Assembly: GCA_965243335.1 (NCBI GenBank) | Contig: OZ251545.1 | Span: 2,976,001-3,040,000, forward strand | Length of the DNA: 64,000 bases | Reading direction: 5' to 3' | Origin: JAJDXW01 sp965243335 | GTDB lineage: Bacteria > Pseudomonadota > Gammaproteobacteria > HK1 | Made by a program: the position numbers and the translations under genes | Shown here: positions 26,412 to 34,776 of the stretch, one piece after another | Position numbering within the stretch: the stretch's first letter is position 1 | Layout: the number at the start of each line of letters is the position of its first letter | Notes under the pieces: model-generated | Database searches by the model: none | What the model was told of the DNA's origin: nothing | The model's input: only the letters and a program-made list of their open reading frames with translations

Positions 26412-27155
26412 ATGCAGCTTCAGCTCAGCACCTGGCAGGAGGTGGAAGCATATCTTGCGCGGGCCACCGCGGTCATCGTCCCCATCGGCTCGACCGAGCA
26501 GCACGGGCCGAACGGGCTCATCGGCACGGATGCGATCTGCCCCGAAGTGGTGGCGCGGGCGGTGGGAGAGGAGGAGGACGCCCTGGTGGGCCCGACCATC
26601 AGCGTCGGGATGGCGCAGCACCACCTCGCGTTTCCCGGCAGCATCACCTTGCGCCCGAGCACCCTCATCGCCTGCGTGTCGGACTACGTGGAGTCGCTGT
26701 CCCGGCACGGGTTCGACGCAATCTATTTCCTCAACGGGCACGGCGGCAACATCGCGACCCTGAACGCCGCGTTCTCCGAGATCTACGCGCAGGCCAGCCT
26801 CGGGCGGACCGACCGCCGCGTCCGCCTCGCCCTCACCAACTGGTGGGACGGGGCCGGGGTGCGCCGGGTCTCGAGCGAGCTCTTCGCGGGGGTGGAGGGC
26901 AGCCACGCGACCCCGAGCGAGGTCTCGCTCTCGTACTTCGCGTACCCGGAAGCGGTCAAGTCCGCCTCCTTCGAGCCGCGCGTCGCGCCGAGCGGAAGGT
27001 TCCGGGACGCCGAAGACTACCGGAGCCGGTTCCCGGACGGACGTATCGGCTCGGACCCGTCCCGCGCGAGCCCCGAGGCGGGGGAGCGACTATTTCGCGC
27101 GGCGGTCCGGGACGTGCGGGCAGACTTCCGGGCGTTCGCCAGCGGCGCGCGGTGA
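26412..27155 (+). CDS. Creatininase-family amidohydrolase
   Basis: 247 residues from ATG 26412. The metal-binding set of the creatininase fold is visible: Glu and His in VIVPIGSTEQHGPNG (about 21-35), Asp in GTDAI, His in FLNGHGGNIATLNA (about 107-120), and Glu in GVEGSHATPSE. The family includes creatinine amidohydrolase, MftE and enzymes that open cyclic amides in riboflavin or F420 pathways. The substrate cannot be assigned from this window; note that a luciferase-like monooxygenase occurs at 40.4 kb. It starts 89 bp after the end of the small zinc-ribbon gene, divergently. Confidence 0.88.
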   Translation: MQLQLSTWQEVEAYLARATAVIVPIGSTEQHGPNGLIGTDAICPEVVARAVGEEEDALVGPTISVGMAQHHLAFPGSITLRPSTLIACVSDYVESLSRHGFDAIYFLNGHGGNIATLNAAFSEIYAQASLGRTDRRVRLALTNWWDGAGVRRVSSELFAGVEGSHATPSEVSLSYFAYPEAVKSASFEPRVAPSGRFRDAEDYRSRFPDGRIGSDPSRASPEAGERLFRAAVRDVRADFRAFASGAR

Positions 27156-27241
27156 GGCGCCGGGGTTCATCCGCTCCGTGGTGGCCTATAATCCGCGGGC
27201 TCCCAACCCCGCAGCGCGCCCAGGAAGCGACGGAGTCGACC

Positions 27242-27601
27242 GTGGCGAAGAAGAAGCCGACGTACCGAATCATCTTCCACAATCACGGCAAGGTATACGA
27301 GCTGTATTCGCACTCCGTCGGTCAGGGCGACCTCTTCGGCTTCATCGAGATCGGCGACATCATCTTCGGTGAGCGGTCGGCCGTGCTGATCGACCCGTCC
27401 GAGGAGCGGCTCAAGACGGAGTTCAGCGGCGTGAGCCGGACCTGCATCCCCATGCACGCGGTGATCCGGATCGACCAGGTCGACAAGCAGGGCGTGAACA
27501 AGATCGTCCCGGTCGGGGAAGGGAAGGGCCACGGCAACGTGACCCCCTTCCCGATGCCGATGTTCACGCCGGGCGGGGACCCGGGCTCCTCCGGGAGCTG
27601 A
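27242..27601 (+). CDS. DUF1820 family protein
   Basis: 119 residues from GTG 27242. The chain opens AKKKPTYRIIFHNHGKVYEL and continues with VGQGDLFGFIEIGDIIFGE and a RTCIPMHAVIRIDQVDKQG segment, which together identify DUF1820, a family largely confined to gammaproteobacteria. The last 25 residues are Gly/Pro-rich. No function is known; the fold looks like a small all-beta RNA- or protein-binding unit. It lies 86 bp after the creatininase gene and may be co-transcribed, and is convergent with coq7. Confidence 0.88.
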   Translation: MAKKKPTYRIIFHNHGKVYELYSHSVGQGDLFGFIEIGDIIFGERSAVLIDPSEERLKTEFSGVSRTCIPMHAVIRIDQVDKQGVNKIVPVGEGKGHGNVTPFPMPMFTPGGDPGSSGS

Positions 27602-27751
27602 AGCGCGGACGAAGCCGACCGGTCCCGGGCGGCCCGGGCTCGGAGACCGCGCTCCTTTCGGATGGTGCGGCGAACCAGGAATAGCCTTGGCCCCGGTCCC
27701 GTCCCGGAGGGGGCGCCACACGGGCGCCCAGGATGATCCGGAGTGCGGGCT

Positions 27752-28468
27752 TCAGATCCGGTACGCGGTCGTGGTCATCACCCCGGCCGCGGCCCGCATC
27801 ATGAGCCGGACCGGGGCCGGGAGCCGCCGCCCGCCCGCCTGAACCGCCCGCGCGCCGTGGCGCCGTTCGTCGTCCATCATGCGGCGGCAGATCGCGCGGC
27901 TCCGATAGTCGTCGCGGGGCAGCCGGCGGAGATGGCGGGTGAGGTGGTCCGCCACCTGGCGCTCGGTTTCCGCGACGAACCCGAGGCTCCACGCATCGCC
28001 CGCCGCTCCGGCCGCCGCTCCTGTCGCGAACGAGCCGGCCCTCCACAGGGGGTCCAGCCGGCTCGGCCGCGCGCCGAGCTCGGAGAGCCGGCGGAGGCAC
28101 CAGTCGAGGTGGGCGCGTTCCTCGGCGGCGGACGCCTCGAGGCCGCGGCGGACGCCGGGGTCCCGCGCGAGCCGGCCCTGGCCGAGGTAGAGCGCCTGCG
28201 CCGCCACCTCCCCGGCGTGGTTGACCCGCATGAGCCCTGCGGACCGCCGGCGCGCCCGGTGGCCGGACGGCCCCGGCTCGATCCCCTCCGCGGGATACGC
28301 GGGCGCGCCGGCCGCGGCCCGGCCGCCGCTTCCGCCCGCAGGCGAGCCGGGGGGCGCCCGGCCCGCCCCCGGAAACCGGCGGCCCAGGAGCCATCGGTCC
28401 GCGGCCAGGACGAGCCGGTCGCGAAGGTCGTGCACGATGGGGCCGGAGCCCGTCCCGGATCTCGTCAT
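27752..28468 (-). CDS. coq7: 3-demethoxyubiquinol 3-hydroxylase
   Basis: 238 residues from ATG 28468 (an in-frame ATG two codons earlier, 28474, is too close to the weak ribosome site). The di-iron ligands of the Coq7 four-helix bundle are present: RVNHAGEVAAQALYLGQ (about 80-96), AAEERAHLDWC (about 114-124), a Glu-rich helix with ETERQVADHL, and MDDERRHGARA near the C-terminus. It hydroxylates demethoxyubiquinol in ubiquinone synthesis at the membrane. The N-terminal 75 residues are low-complexity and exceed the usual length. It is divergent from rplM-rpsI, a gammaproteobacterial arrangement. Confidence 0.93.
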   Translation of the reverse strand: MTRSGTGSGPIVHDLRDRLVLAADRWLLGRRFPGAGRAPPGSPAGGSGGRAAAGAPAYPAEGIEPGPSGHRARRRSAGLMRVNHAGEVAAQALYLGQGRLARDPGVRRGLEASAAEERAHLDWCLRRLSELGARPSRLDPLWRAGSFATGAAAGAAGDAWSLGFVAETERQVADHLTRHLRRLPRDDYRSRAICRRMMDDERRHGARAVQAGGRRLPAPVRLMMRAAAGVMTTTAYRI

Positions 28469-28547
28469 TGACATTCCCGCGCGCCGGCAATAGAGTGCCG
28501 CGCCTTCGGCCGGGGCGCGGCGTCCCGGAACCCACCGGGAACGAACC

Positions 28548-28976
28548 ATGCCCACCTTCAGCGCCAAGCCGGCGGAAGTCAAGCGTGAGTGGTACCTCGT
28601 CGACGCGGGCGGGAAGGTCCTCGGCCGCCTCGCCTCCGGGGTCGCGACCCGCCTGCGCGGCAAGCACAAGCCCGAGTACACCCCGCACGTCGACACCGGG
28701 GACCACATCATCGTCGTCAACGCCAGCCGGGTGAAGGTGACCGGCCGCAAGACCTCCGACAAGGTGTACCACCGCCACTCCGGATATCCGGGCGGCCTCC
28801 GGTCCACGAGCTTCGAGAAGCTCCAGGATCGGGCGCCGGGCCGGGCCGTCGAGCTCGCGGTGAAGGGGATGCTCCCGCGCGGCCCGCTCGGTCGGGCCAT
28901 GTTCCGCAAGCTGCACGTCTACCCTGGCGACGCCCACCCGCACGCCGCGCAGCAGCCGAAGCCCCTGGAGCTCTGA
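28548..28976 (+). CDS. rplM: 50S ribosomal protein L13
   Basis: 142 residues from ATG 28548. L13 binds 23S rRNA early in large-subunit assembly. Typical segments are WYLVDAGGKVLGRLAS (about 15-30), GDHIIVVNASRVKVTGRK (about 50-67), KVYHRHSGYPGGLRS and the C-terminal KLHVYPGDAHPHAAQQP. Length matches E. coli L13 exactly (142). rpsI follows 58 bp downstream in the conserved L13-S9 operon; coq7 is divergent upstream. Confidence 0.98.
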   Translation: MPTFSAKPAEVKREWYLVDAGGKVLGRLASGVATRLRGKHKPEYTPHVDTGDHIIVVNASRVKVTGRKTSDKVYHRHSGYPGGLRSTSFEKLQDRAPGRAVELAVKGMLPRGPLGRAMFRKLHVYPGDAHPHAAQQPKPLEL

Positions 28977-29034
28977 TCCGGCCAGCGCTCCGGATCGTCC
29001 TTTCGCCCACGCCCAGAGAACGAGCCAGACCGCC

Positions 29035-29427
29035 ATGTCCGAACTGCTTGGCTACGGAACCGGCCGCCGCAAGACCTCCGCCGCGCGCGTGTTCATGCGC
29101 CGGGGGACGGGGCGGATCGTCGTCAACCGCCGTCCCCTGGACGAGTTCTTCGGCCGCGAGACGGCCCGGATGGTGGTGCGCCAGCCCCTGGAGGAGACCA
29201 GGCGCTCGCAGGACTTCGACTTCACGGTCACCGTCCGGGGCGGCGGGGGCACGGGCCAGGCGGGGGCCATCCGGCTCGGCATCGCGCGGGCGCTCTGCGA
29301 GTACGACGAGACCCACCGCCCGACCCTGCGCAGGGCGGGGCTCCTCACCCGGGACGCGAGGAAGGTCGAGCGGAAGAAGGTCGGCCTGCACAAGGCCCGC
29401 AAGCGCCCGCAGTACTCGAAGCGCTAA
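29035..29427 (+). CDS. rpsI: 30S ribosomal protein S9
   Basis: 130 residues from ATG 29035, the same length as E. coli S9. The start YGTGRRKTSAARVFMRRG, the middle VRGGGGTGQAGAIRLGIARA and the C-terminal KKVGLHKARKRPQYSKR tail that reaches the P-site tRNA are all conserved. It is second in the rplM-rpsI operon. A hairpin with a short T run begins directly after the stop codon, and tRNA-Gln starts 31 bp after the stop. Confidence 0.98.
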   Translation: MSELLGYGTGRRKTSAARVFMRRGTGRIVVNRRPLDEFFGRETARMVVRQPLEETRRSQDFDFTVTVRGGGGTGQAGAIRLGIARALCEYDETHRPTLRRAGLLTRDARKVERKKVGLHKARKRPQYSKR

Positions 29428-29449
29428 GCTGCGCTTCGCAGCGTCTTTT
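29428..29449 (+). terminator. Rho-independent terminator of rplM-rpsI
   Basis: GCTGCG-CTT-CGCAGC forms a perfect 6-bp stem with a 3-base loop right after the rpsI stop, followed by GTCTTTT. It is compact but has the U tract rarely seen elsewhere in this window. tRNA-Gln begins 9 bp later, so it probably has its own promoter or is read through. Confidence 0.65.
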
Positions 29450-29458
29450 CGCAGCTCC

Positions 29459-29532
29459 TGGGGGATCGTCTAGCGGTAGGACTGCGGACTCTGACTCCGC
29501 CAGCCCAGGTTCGAATCCTGGTCCCCCAGCCA
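29459..29532 (+). tRNA. tRNA-Gln (CTG)
   Basis: Acceptor TGGGGGA pairs with TCCCCCA, then discriminator G and an encoded CCA. The anticodon stem GCGGA/TCCGC encloses CTCTGAC, giving anticodon CTG (reads CAG). The U1-A72 end pair is typical of glutamine tRNAs. The T arm is CCAGG-TTCGAAT-CCTGG. Confidence 0.95.
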
Positions 29533-29633
29533 TACGACGTCGACCACTTCCGCCCGGTTCTCTCCCGCAGAACAGCCACTTGGCGCCGGCTGTGGATTCC
29601 GGTTCCGTGCGCCTCGCGGTCGGGACCGTCCGT

Positions 29634-29945
29634 TCAGTCGGTGGCGGGCGCGGTGCGTTCGAGGAGGGCGACGAGGGCGGCCGTGCTGGCCCGCAGAGCC
29701 TCCCCCTGCTCCCGTAGAGCTTCCCCTTGCTCCCGCAGAGCCTCGCCCTGCTCCCGGAGCGCCTGCATGGCTTCGGCGTGGCGCCGGTCGGCGGCCCGGC
29801 TGGCGCGACGGGCTTCGTCGCGCGCTTCGGCGGCCCGCCGTTCCGTGGCGCGGGTCATGGCACGGATGCCGTACCAGACGATGCCGATCTGCCCGAGGCC
29901 GATGGCGACATTGGCGGTGAGGGTGGCGATCTCGAACTCGGTCAT
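29634..29945 (-). CDS. Membrane-anchored coiled-coil protein with heptad repeats
   Basis: 103 residues from ATG 29945. One transmembrane helix (about residues 8-28, TANVAIGLGQIGIVWYGIRA) is followed by a long charged helix rich in Ala, Glu and Arg (RAAEARDEARRASRAADRR). It then has three exact ALREQGE heptads encoded by 21-bp DNA repeats, and a short hydrophobic tail ALVALLERTA. The pattern predicts a single-pass, N-terminally anchored oligomeric coiled coil facing one compartment. Small proteins of this build recur in marine and sponge-associated bacteria (recollection, unverified). No functional assignment can be made. It is preceded by ridA, same strand. Confidence 0.65.
   Translation of the reverse strand: MTEFEIATLTANVAIGLGQIGIVWYGIRAMTRATERRAAEARDEARRASRAADRRHAEAMQALREQGEALREQGEALREQGEALRASTAALVALLERTAPATD
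29700..29762 (-). repeat. Three 21-bp direct repeats encoding ALREQGE
   Basis: Three consecutive 21-bp units at 29742-29762, 29721-29741 and 29700-29720 (coding-strand order) differ only at third positions. Unit number changes would lengthen the coiled coil by whole heptads without loss of register. Confidence 0.9.
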
Positions 29946-30072
29946 GGGAGGCGAGTGTATGCTTGTGCGATACCGTCCGGGGAAGTGCAGGGTGGTCCGG
30001 CTCCGGTGGGGTGATTTGCGGCGCGCGGGAGGCGCCGGGGCCAGCCATTCATCGACGCCCCTCCCTCCCCGG

Positions 30073-30459
30073 CTAATCGCCGACGACCGCGGTCGCGGCG
30101 ATCTCGACCAGGAACTCGGGCTTGACGAGCCCGGCCTGGACGCAGGCGCGGGCGGGCGGGTTCTCGGGGAAGTACGAGCCGTAGACCTCGTTCATCGCCT
30201 GGTAGTCCCCGAGGTCCGCGAGGAAGATCATGTTGTACACGACGTCGTCCAGCGTCCCGCCGGCCGCCTCGATGATCTCCTTGACGTTCTCGAGGACCTG
30301 GCGGGTCTGCGCGGCGGCGTCGCCGGCCCCGACGAGGTTCCCCGAGGAGTCGAGCGCCAGCATCCCCGCCGTGCACACGAACGATCCGGAGCGATATCCC
30401 GGCGAATAGGGCGCGAGCGGGGGCGGCGAGCCTTTCGGCAGTACGGGTTGACCGGCCAT
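30073..30459 (-). CDS. RidA family protein (reactive intermediate/imine deaminase)
   Basis: 128 residues from ATG 30459. RidA-family trimers hydrolyse reactive enamine/imine intermediates released by PLP enzymes or amine oxidases. The start PPLAPYSPGYRSGSFVCTAGML (about 13-34), the middle QTRQVLENVKEIIEAAGGTLDDVV (about 52-75) and the end RACVQAGLVKPEFLVEIAATAV contain the conserved active-site Arg (R in RACVQ) and Glu. It lies 243 bp downstream of the FAD/GcvT dehydrogenase gene on the same strand, which fits clean-up of imines from that enzyme. That link is inferred. Confidence 0.9.
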   Translation of the reverse strand: MAGQPVLPKGSPPPLAPYSPGYRSGSFVCTAGMLALDSSGNLVGAGDAAAQTRQVLENVKEIIEAAGGTLDDVVYNMIFLADLGDYQAMNEVYGSYFPENPPARACVQAGLVKPEFLVEIAATAVVGD

Positions 30460-30702
30460 GTTGCAGCTCCTCCTTCGTCTTGCTGGATTCGTCTTGCTGG
30501 GTGACGGGCGGGGCGGCGCCGGCCCGGCGGCGCCCCGCCGCGTAGTTTGGCATGAGCCGGGGGCCGCGGCGGGCGGTCCGCGCCCTGGCCGCGGCGCCCG
30601 GTCATGCCCGCGCCCGGGACCAAGGCCGGGGCCGGGGTGGGGCCGGAACCCGTGCCGGACGGACGGGCCGCTTGAACCGGGCGGCGGGCCGATCCGCTCG
30701 GC

Positions 30703-33147
30703 TCAGGCCCGGAGCCGGGCGTTCCCCGGGTCGAACGGGGACTCCGGGATCACCGTCGCCCGGCGGCGTTCGCCGAGGATCTCGATCTCGACCTCCGTCC
30801 CCTCGACGGCGAGCTCCGGGCGCACCATCGCGAGGGCGAGGCTCTTGGCCACCCGCCATCCGTAGCCCCCGCTCGTCGCCCTCCCGACCAGATCCCCGCC
30901 CGCCCCGACCGAGTAGATCGGCTCGGACCCGCGGGCGTCGGCATCGGTGACCCCGTGCACCTCCAGGGTCGCGAACGCCCAGGAGAAGCCCCGCTGTTGC
31001 CATTCGACGAGGGCGTCGCGGCCGGGGAACGACCCCTTGTTGAGATGCACAAAGCGGTGCAGGCCCGATTCGAGGGCTGCATACTCGATCGAGAGCTCGC
31101 GGGGGATGAGCCGGTAGGACTTCTCGAGGCGAAGGGAGTCCATCGCCCGGATCCCGAACGGCCGGAGGCGATGCTCGCGGCCCGCCGCCATCAGCCGGTC
31201 GAAGAGGTGGTTCTGCATCTCGATGGGGTGGTGCAGCTCCCATCCGAGCTCGCCGACGAAGTTGAGGCGGAGCGCCTTCGCGTGGGCGGCGCCGAGGTCG
31301 ATGGTGCGCCCGGTGAGCCACGGGAAGTCCGCGTCGGCGAGGGAGGCGTCGGTCAGCCCCTGGAGCAGCGCGCGCGACTTCGGGCCGGCGATCACGAACA
31401 CCCCGTAGCGGGCGGTGGCGGGCTCGAAGCGGACGCTGCCGTCAAGCGGAAGGCGCTTGCGGAGGGTGTCGAAGTCGTGGCGCTCGTAAGCCCCGGCCGA
31501 CACGAGGTAGAAGCGGTCGGGGGCCTCGCGGTACACCGTGAACTCCGACCGCACCCCGCCGTTGGCGGCGAGGAGGTGGCAGAGCCCGATCCGGCCGACG
31601 CGGGCGGGAATGCGGTTCGCGAACAGGCCGTCCAGCCACGCTTCGGCCCCCGGCCCGGACACCTCGCACTTCGCGAACGCGCTCATGTCGAGGAGCCCCG
31701 CGTGCTCGTGCACGTGGCGGCACTCGGCCCCCACGTGCTCGAAGTAGTTGGTGCGGCGGAAGCTCCACACGTCCCGCGGCTCCACCCCGTCCGGCGCGAA
31801 CCAGTTGGGGCGCTCCCAGCCGTAGACCTGGCCGAACACCGCCCCGAGCGACTTCATGCGCGAGTAGCAGGGGGCCTGCTTGAGGGGCCGGGCGGCGGGG
31901 CGCTCCTCGTCCGGGTAGTGGATGGTGAAGACGTTGGCGTAGGCCTCCTCGTTCTTCTCCCGGAGGTATCCGCGGGTCGCGTAGGGCCCGAAGCGGCGCG
32001 GGTCGACGCCCATCATGTCGATCGACGGCTCGCCCTCGACGATCCACTCCGCGATCTGCCAGCCGGCCCCGCCCGCCGCGGTGACGCCGAAGCTGTGGCC
32101 CTCGTTGAGCCAGAAGTTGGGCACGTCCCAGGCGGGGCCGATGAGGGGGCTCCCGTCCGGGGTGTAGGGGATGGGGCCGTTGACGGCCTGCTTGATCCCG
32201 ACCTCGCCGAACGCCGGGACCCGCCGGACGACCGCTTCGACGTGCGGCTCCAGGCGCTCGAGGTCCTCGGGGAGGAGGTCGTTCTCGAAGTCGTCGGGAG
32301 GGCCGTCGACGAAGCAGGCGGGCGCGCCGGCTTCGTAAGGGCCGAGGAGGAGGCCGCCCCGCTCCTCGCGGAGGTAGTAGGACGCATCCGACTCGCGGAG
32401 AACCCCCATCTCCGGGAGCCCCTGTTCGCGGCGGGCGACGATGTCCGGGTGCGGCTCGGTGACGAGGTACTGGTGCTCGACGGGGATGGCGGGGACGTCG
32501 ATCCCGACCATCGCCCCCGTCTGGCGGGCGTGGTTGCCGGTCGCGCTCACCACGTGCTCGCAGACGATGTCTCCCTGATCCGTCCTCACCCGCCACTCCC
32601 CGCTCCCGGTGCGTTCGATGGCGGTCACCCTGGTGCGCCGGTGAATCTCCGCCCCGCGGGCGCGGGCCCCGCGCGCGAACGCCTGGGTGAGATCGGCGGG
32701 CTGGATGTAGCCGTCCTCGGGGTGGAGGATGGCCCCGACGAGCCCGTCCACGTTGCACAGGGGCCAGATCTCCCGGACCTCGCTCGGGGTCAGGAACTCG
32801 ACCCGGACCCCGATCGTGCGGGCGACCCCGGCGTAGAACCGGTACTCGTCCATGCGGTCGCGGTTCGTCGCGAGGCGGACGTTACCGACCGGGCGGAAGC
32901 CGACGTCCTGCCCGGTCTCGCGCTCGAGCTCCGGGTAGAGCCGCACCGAGTACTTGTGGATCTGCCCGACGCTGTAGCTCATGTTGAAGAGGGGAAGGAG
33001 CCCGGCGGCGTGCCAGGTGGAGCCGGCGGTGAGCTCCGTGCGCTCGCACAGGACCACGTCCGACCAGCCCTTGCGGGCGAGGTGGTAGAGGGTCGAGACG
33101 CCGACGACGCCGCCGCCGATCACGACGACCCGGGCATGAGTCTTCAT
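30703..33147 (-). CDS. FAD-dependent demethylating dehydrogenase with GcvT domain (dimethylglycine/sarcosine dehydrogenase-like)
   Basis: 814 residues from ATG 33147. The N-terminal half is a DAO-type FAD domain: VVVIGGGVVGVSTLYHLARKG (about 7-27) and GSTWHAAGLL, which in this family marks the His linked covalently to FAD. Residues about 380-430 form the FAO_M linker. The C-terminal half is an aminomethyltransferase-like domain (YFEHVGAECRHVHEHAGLLDMS, then LNFVGELGWELHHP and GRATSGGYGW) that passes the one-carbon unit to tetrahydrofolate. The build matches bacterial dimethylglycine, sarcosine or dimethylsulfoniopropionate-type demethylases. It is divergent from the TRAP operon across a repeat-bearing spacer, suggesting uptake and oxidation of one methylated compound. 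Confidence 0.9.
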   Translation of the reverse strand: MKTHARVVVIGGGVVGVSTLYHLARKGWSDVVLCERTELTAGSTWHAAGLLPLFNMSYSVGQIHKYSVRLYPELERETGQDVGFRPVGNVRLATNRDRMDEYRFYAGVARTIGVRVEFLTPSEVREIWPLCNVDGLVGAILHPEDGYIQPADLTQAFARGARARGAEIHRRTRVTAIERTGSGEWRVRTDQGDIVCEHVVSATGNHARQTGAMVGIDVPAIPVEHQYLVTEPHPDIVARREQGLPEMGVLRESDASYYLREERGGLLLGPYEAGAPACFVDGPPDDFENDLLPEDLERLEPHVEAVVRRVPAFGEVGIKQAVNGPIPYTPDGSPLIGPAWDVPNFWLNEGHSFGVTAAGGAGWQIAEWIVEGEPSIDMMGVDPRRFGPYATRGYLREKNEEAYANVFTIHYPDEERPAARPLKQAPCYSRMKSLGAVFGQVYGWERPNWFAPDGVEPRDVWSFRRTNYFEHVGAECRHVHEHAGLLDMSAFAKCEVSGPGAEAWLDGLFANRIPARVGRIGLCHLLAANGGVRSEFTVYREAPDRFYLVSAGAYERHDFDTLRKRLPLDGSVRFEPATARYGVFVIAGPKSRALLQGLTDASLADADFPWLTGRTIDLGAAHAKALRLNFVGELGWELHHPIEMQNHLFDRLMAAGREHRLRPFGIRAMDSLRLEKSYRLIPRELSIEYAALESGLHRFVHLNKGSFPGRDALVEWQQRGFSWAFATLEVHGVTDADARGSEPIYSVGAGGDLVGRATSGGYGWRVAKSLALAMVRPELAVEGTEVEIEILGERRRATVIPESPFDPGNARLRA

Positions 33148-33317
33148 GGGCCGATCCCCGCGCTGCCTTCGGAGCGATTCGGGGGCACCGTAGCCGGATT
33201 CGGGGCGGCAGGGAAGCCCCGCGGCGCCTCCGGGCGCGGGCCACTTCATGCAAGCTGTCCACCGTCGCCGCGGACCCCGACGCGGACGCGGATGCGAGGG
33301 CGCGAGTCCACGGCGCC

Positions 33318-33402
33318 TCCTGGGAACGCTTGTGTCTCGCCCGCAGAGGGGTGCGAAGCGCCCGTGAACGAAGGTGCGGGCGAGACACCCGCGTTCCCAG
33401 GA
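33318..33402. repeat. Composite interspersed repeat, site 3
   Basis: TCCTGGGAACGC (33318) and GCGTTCCCAGGA (to 33402) bound one repeat unit, containing the arm GAACGAAGGTGCGGGCGAGA also seen in site 2. The flank GAGGCGTGCCTGGC (about 33427-33440) is the reverse complement of the flank seen at sites 1 and 2. It lies in the divergent gap 33148-33617. The rest of that gap holds the promoters and no ORF. Confidence 0.85.
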
Positions 33403-33617
33403 CACCCACGGGCGGGTCCGCGGGAGGCGTGCCTGGCGGACATCCCCACCGCGCACATGCCTCGTTCCGATGCCGATTGCGGTACGGCCTCCGGTCGGTT
33501 AGTGTCGCCCCCCGCGCGGGCCGGCCCGCGCCCCGCCGCCGGCGCTCGACCCGGCGGCGCGGGATGCGGCGCACGGTCCGCAAGGCTTCTCAGGCAACCG
33601 AACGAGAGGAACCGAAG

Positions 33618-34673
33618 ATGCGAAAGACAATCCTCACCGTGGTAGCGGCGTCGCTCGCCGCCGCCGGCGCGAGCCTCGTCGGGAGCGTCACCCCCGCCGC
33701 CGCGCAGATGGTGGACGGCCCGGAGGTGAGCTGGAAGATGTCGATCTGGGGCAAGCGCCGCGCCTTCACCGAGGGGGCGGAGCACGTCTCGGCCCAGGTG
33801 GCGGAGCGCACCGGCGGCAAGTTCACCATCAAGCTCTTCTACGGCGAGCAGCTCTCGAAGAGCAAGGAGAACCTCGACGGCATCTCCCTCGGGGCGTTCG
33901 AGTCCGCGTTCTTCTGCGCCTCGTACCATCCGGGCAAGAACGCGCCCCTGAACGTGCTCGACCTGCCCTTCCTGCCCCTCGCGAACTTCGAGGTGATGCG
34001 CAAGGTGCACGACGCGGTGTACGCGCACCCGTCGGCGCAGGAGGCGCTCGGGAAGTGGAACGCCTACCTCTACATGTCCAACATCCTCCCGCAGTACGAG
34101 TACATGGGCAAGGGCGAGCCGCCCAAGTCCGTGGCCGACTTCGAGGGCAAGCGCCTGCGGGCGCTCGGCGGGATGGGCCGCGCGGCGTCGCTCATCGGGG
34201 CCACCCCGTCCACGATGCCCGCGTCGGAGACCTACACCGCCCTCCAGCGGGGCACGGTGGACGCCATCGGCTTCCCCTACTCCTACACCTTCGCCGCCTA
34301 CAAGCTCGACGAGGTCGCGGACTGGGTCACCACCAACATGAGCCTCGGCACGGTGAACTGCCCGACCGTGTTCAACGCGGGCGCCTGGAACGCCCTTCCC
34401 GACCAGTACAAGGAGCTCCTGCTGAGCTTGAAGGACGGGGCGTACGCCGCGATGTCCGCCGCGTACCAGGAGAAGGACGTGGCGAACGAGAAGAAGTGGC
34501 GGGAAGGCGGCAAGATCAAGATGGTGCAGATCCCGGAGGACGAGATGGCCGAGTTCCGCCGGATCGCCGGCAAGCCGGTCTGGGACGCCTGGGTCGAGGA
34601 GAACAAGGACGATCTGCCGGCCGAGGAGCTGCTCGACCTCGTGCTCTCCACCGCCGAAAAGGCGATGATGTAG
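33618..34673 (+). CDS. dctP: TRAP transporter substrate-binding protein (DctP family)
   Basis: 351 residues from ATG 33618, GAGAGGA upstream. The signal peptide ends TPAAA-QM (about residue 30). DctP features: WKMSIWGKRRAFTEG at the start of the mature chain, ERTGGKFTIKLFYGEQLSK (about 70-88), the ligand-contact segment GKRLRALGGMGRAASLIG with its conserved Arg, and TYTALQRGTVDAIGFPYSYT. It captures an organic acid or zwitterion in the periplasm. The ligand is unknown; proximity to a demethylating dehydrogenase points to a methylated amine or betaine. An intercistronic hairpin follows. Confidence 0.93.
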   Translation: MRKTILTVVAASLAAAGASLVGSVTPAAAQMVDGPEVSWKMSIWGKRRAFTEGAEHVSAQVAERTGGKFTIKLFYGEQLSKSKENLDGISLGAFESAFFCASYHPGKNAPLNVLDLPFLPLANFEVMRKVHDAVYAHPSAQEALGKWNAYLYMSNILPQYEYMGKGEPPKSVADFEGKRLRALGGMGRAASLIGATPSTMPASETYTALQRGTVDAIGFPYSYTFAAYKLDEVADWVTTNMSLGTVNCPTVFNAGAWNALPDQYKELLLSLKDGAYAAMSAAYQEKDVANEKKWREGGKIKMVQIPEDEMAEFRRIAGKPVWDAWVEENKDDLPAEELLDLVLSTAEKAMM

Positions 34674-34694
34674 CGGCGTTGCGACCGGAGGGGC

Positions 34695-34722
34695 GCCCCG
34701 CTTCCGGGTGCGGAAGCGGGGC
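34695..34722 (+). terminator. Intercistronic hairpin dctP-dctQ
   Basis: GCCCCGCTTCCG-GGTG-CGGAAGCGGGGC is a perfect 12-bp stem with a 4-base loop, 21 bp after the dctP stop, followed by GTTT. It can act as partial terminator or 3' stabiliser so that binding protein exceeds permease. The taurine-type operon has a hairpin in the same place. Confidence 0.65.
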
Positions 34723-34776
34723 GTTTCCCTCCTGCCGCGGAGCCTCCCGATTCCCGCCCCAACCCGCGACTCCCCG

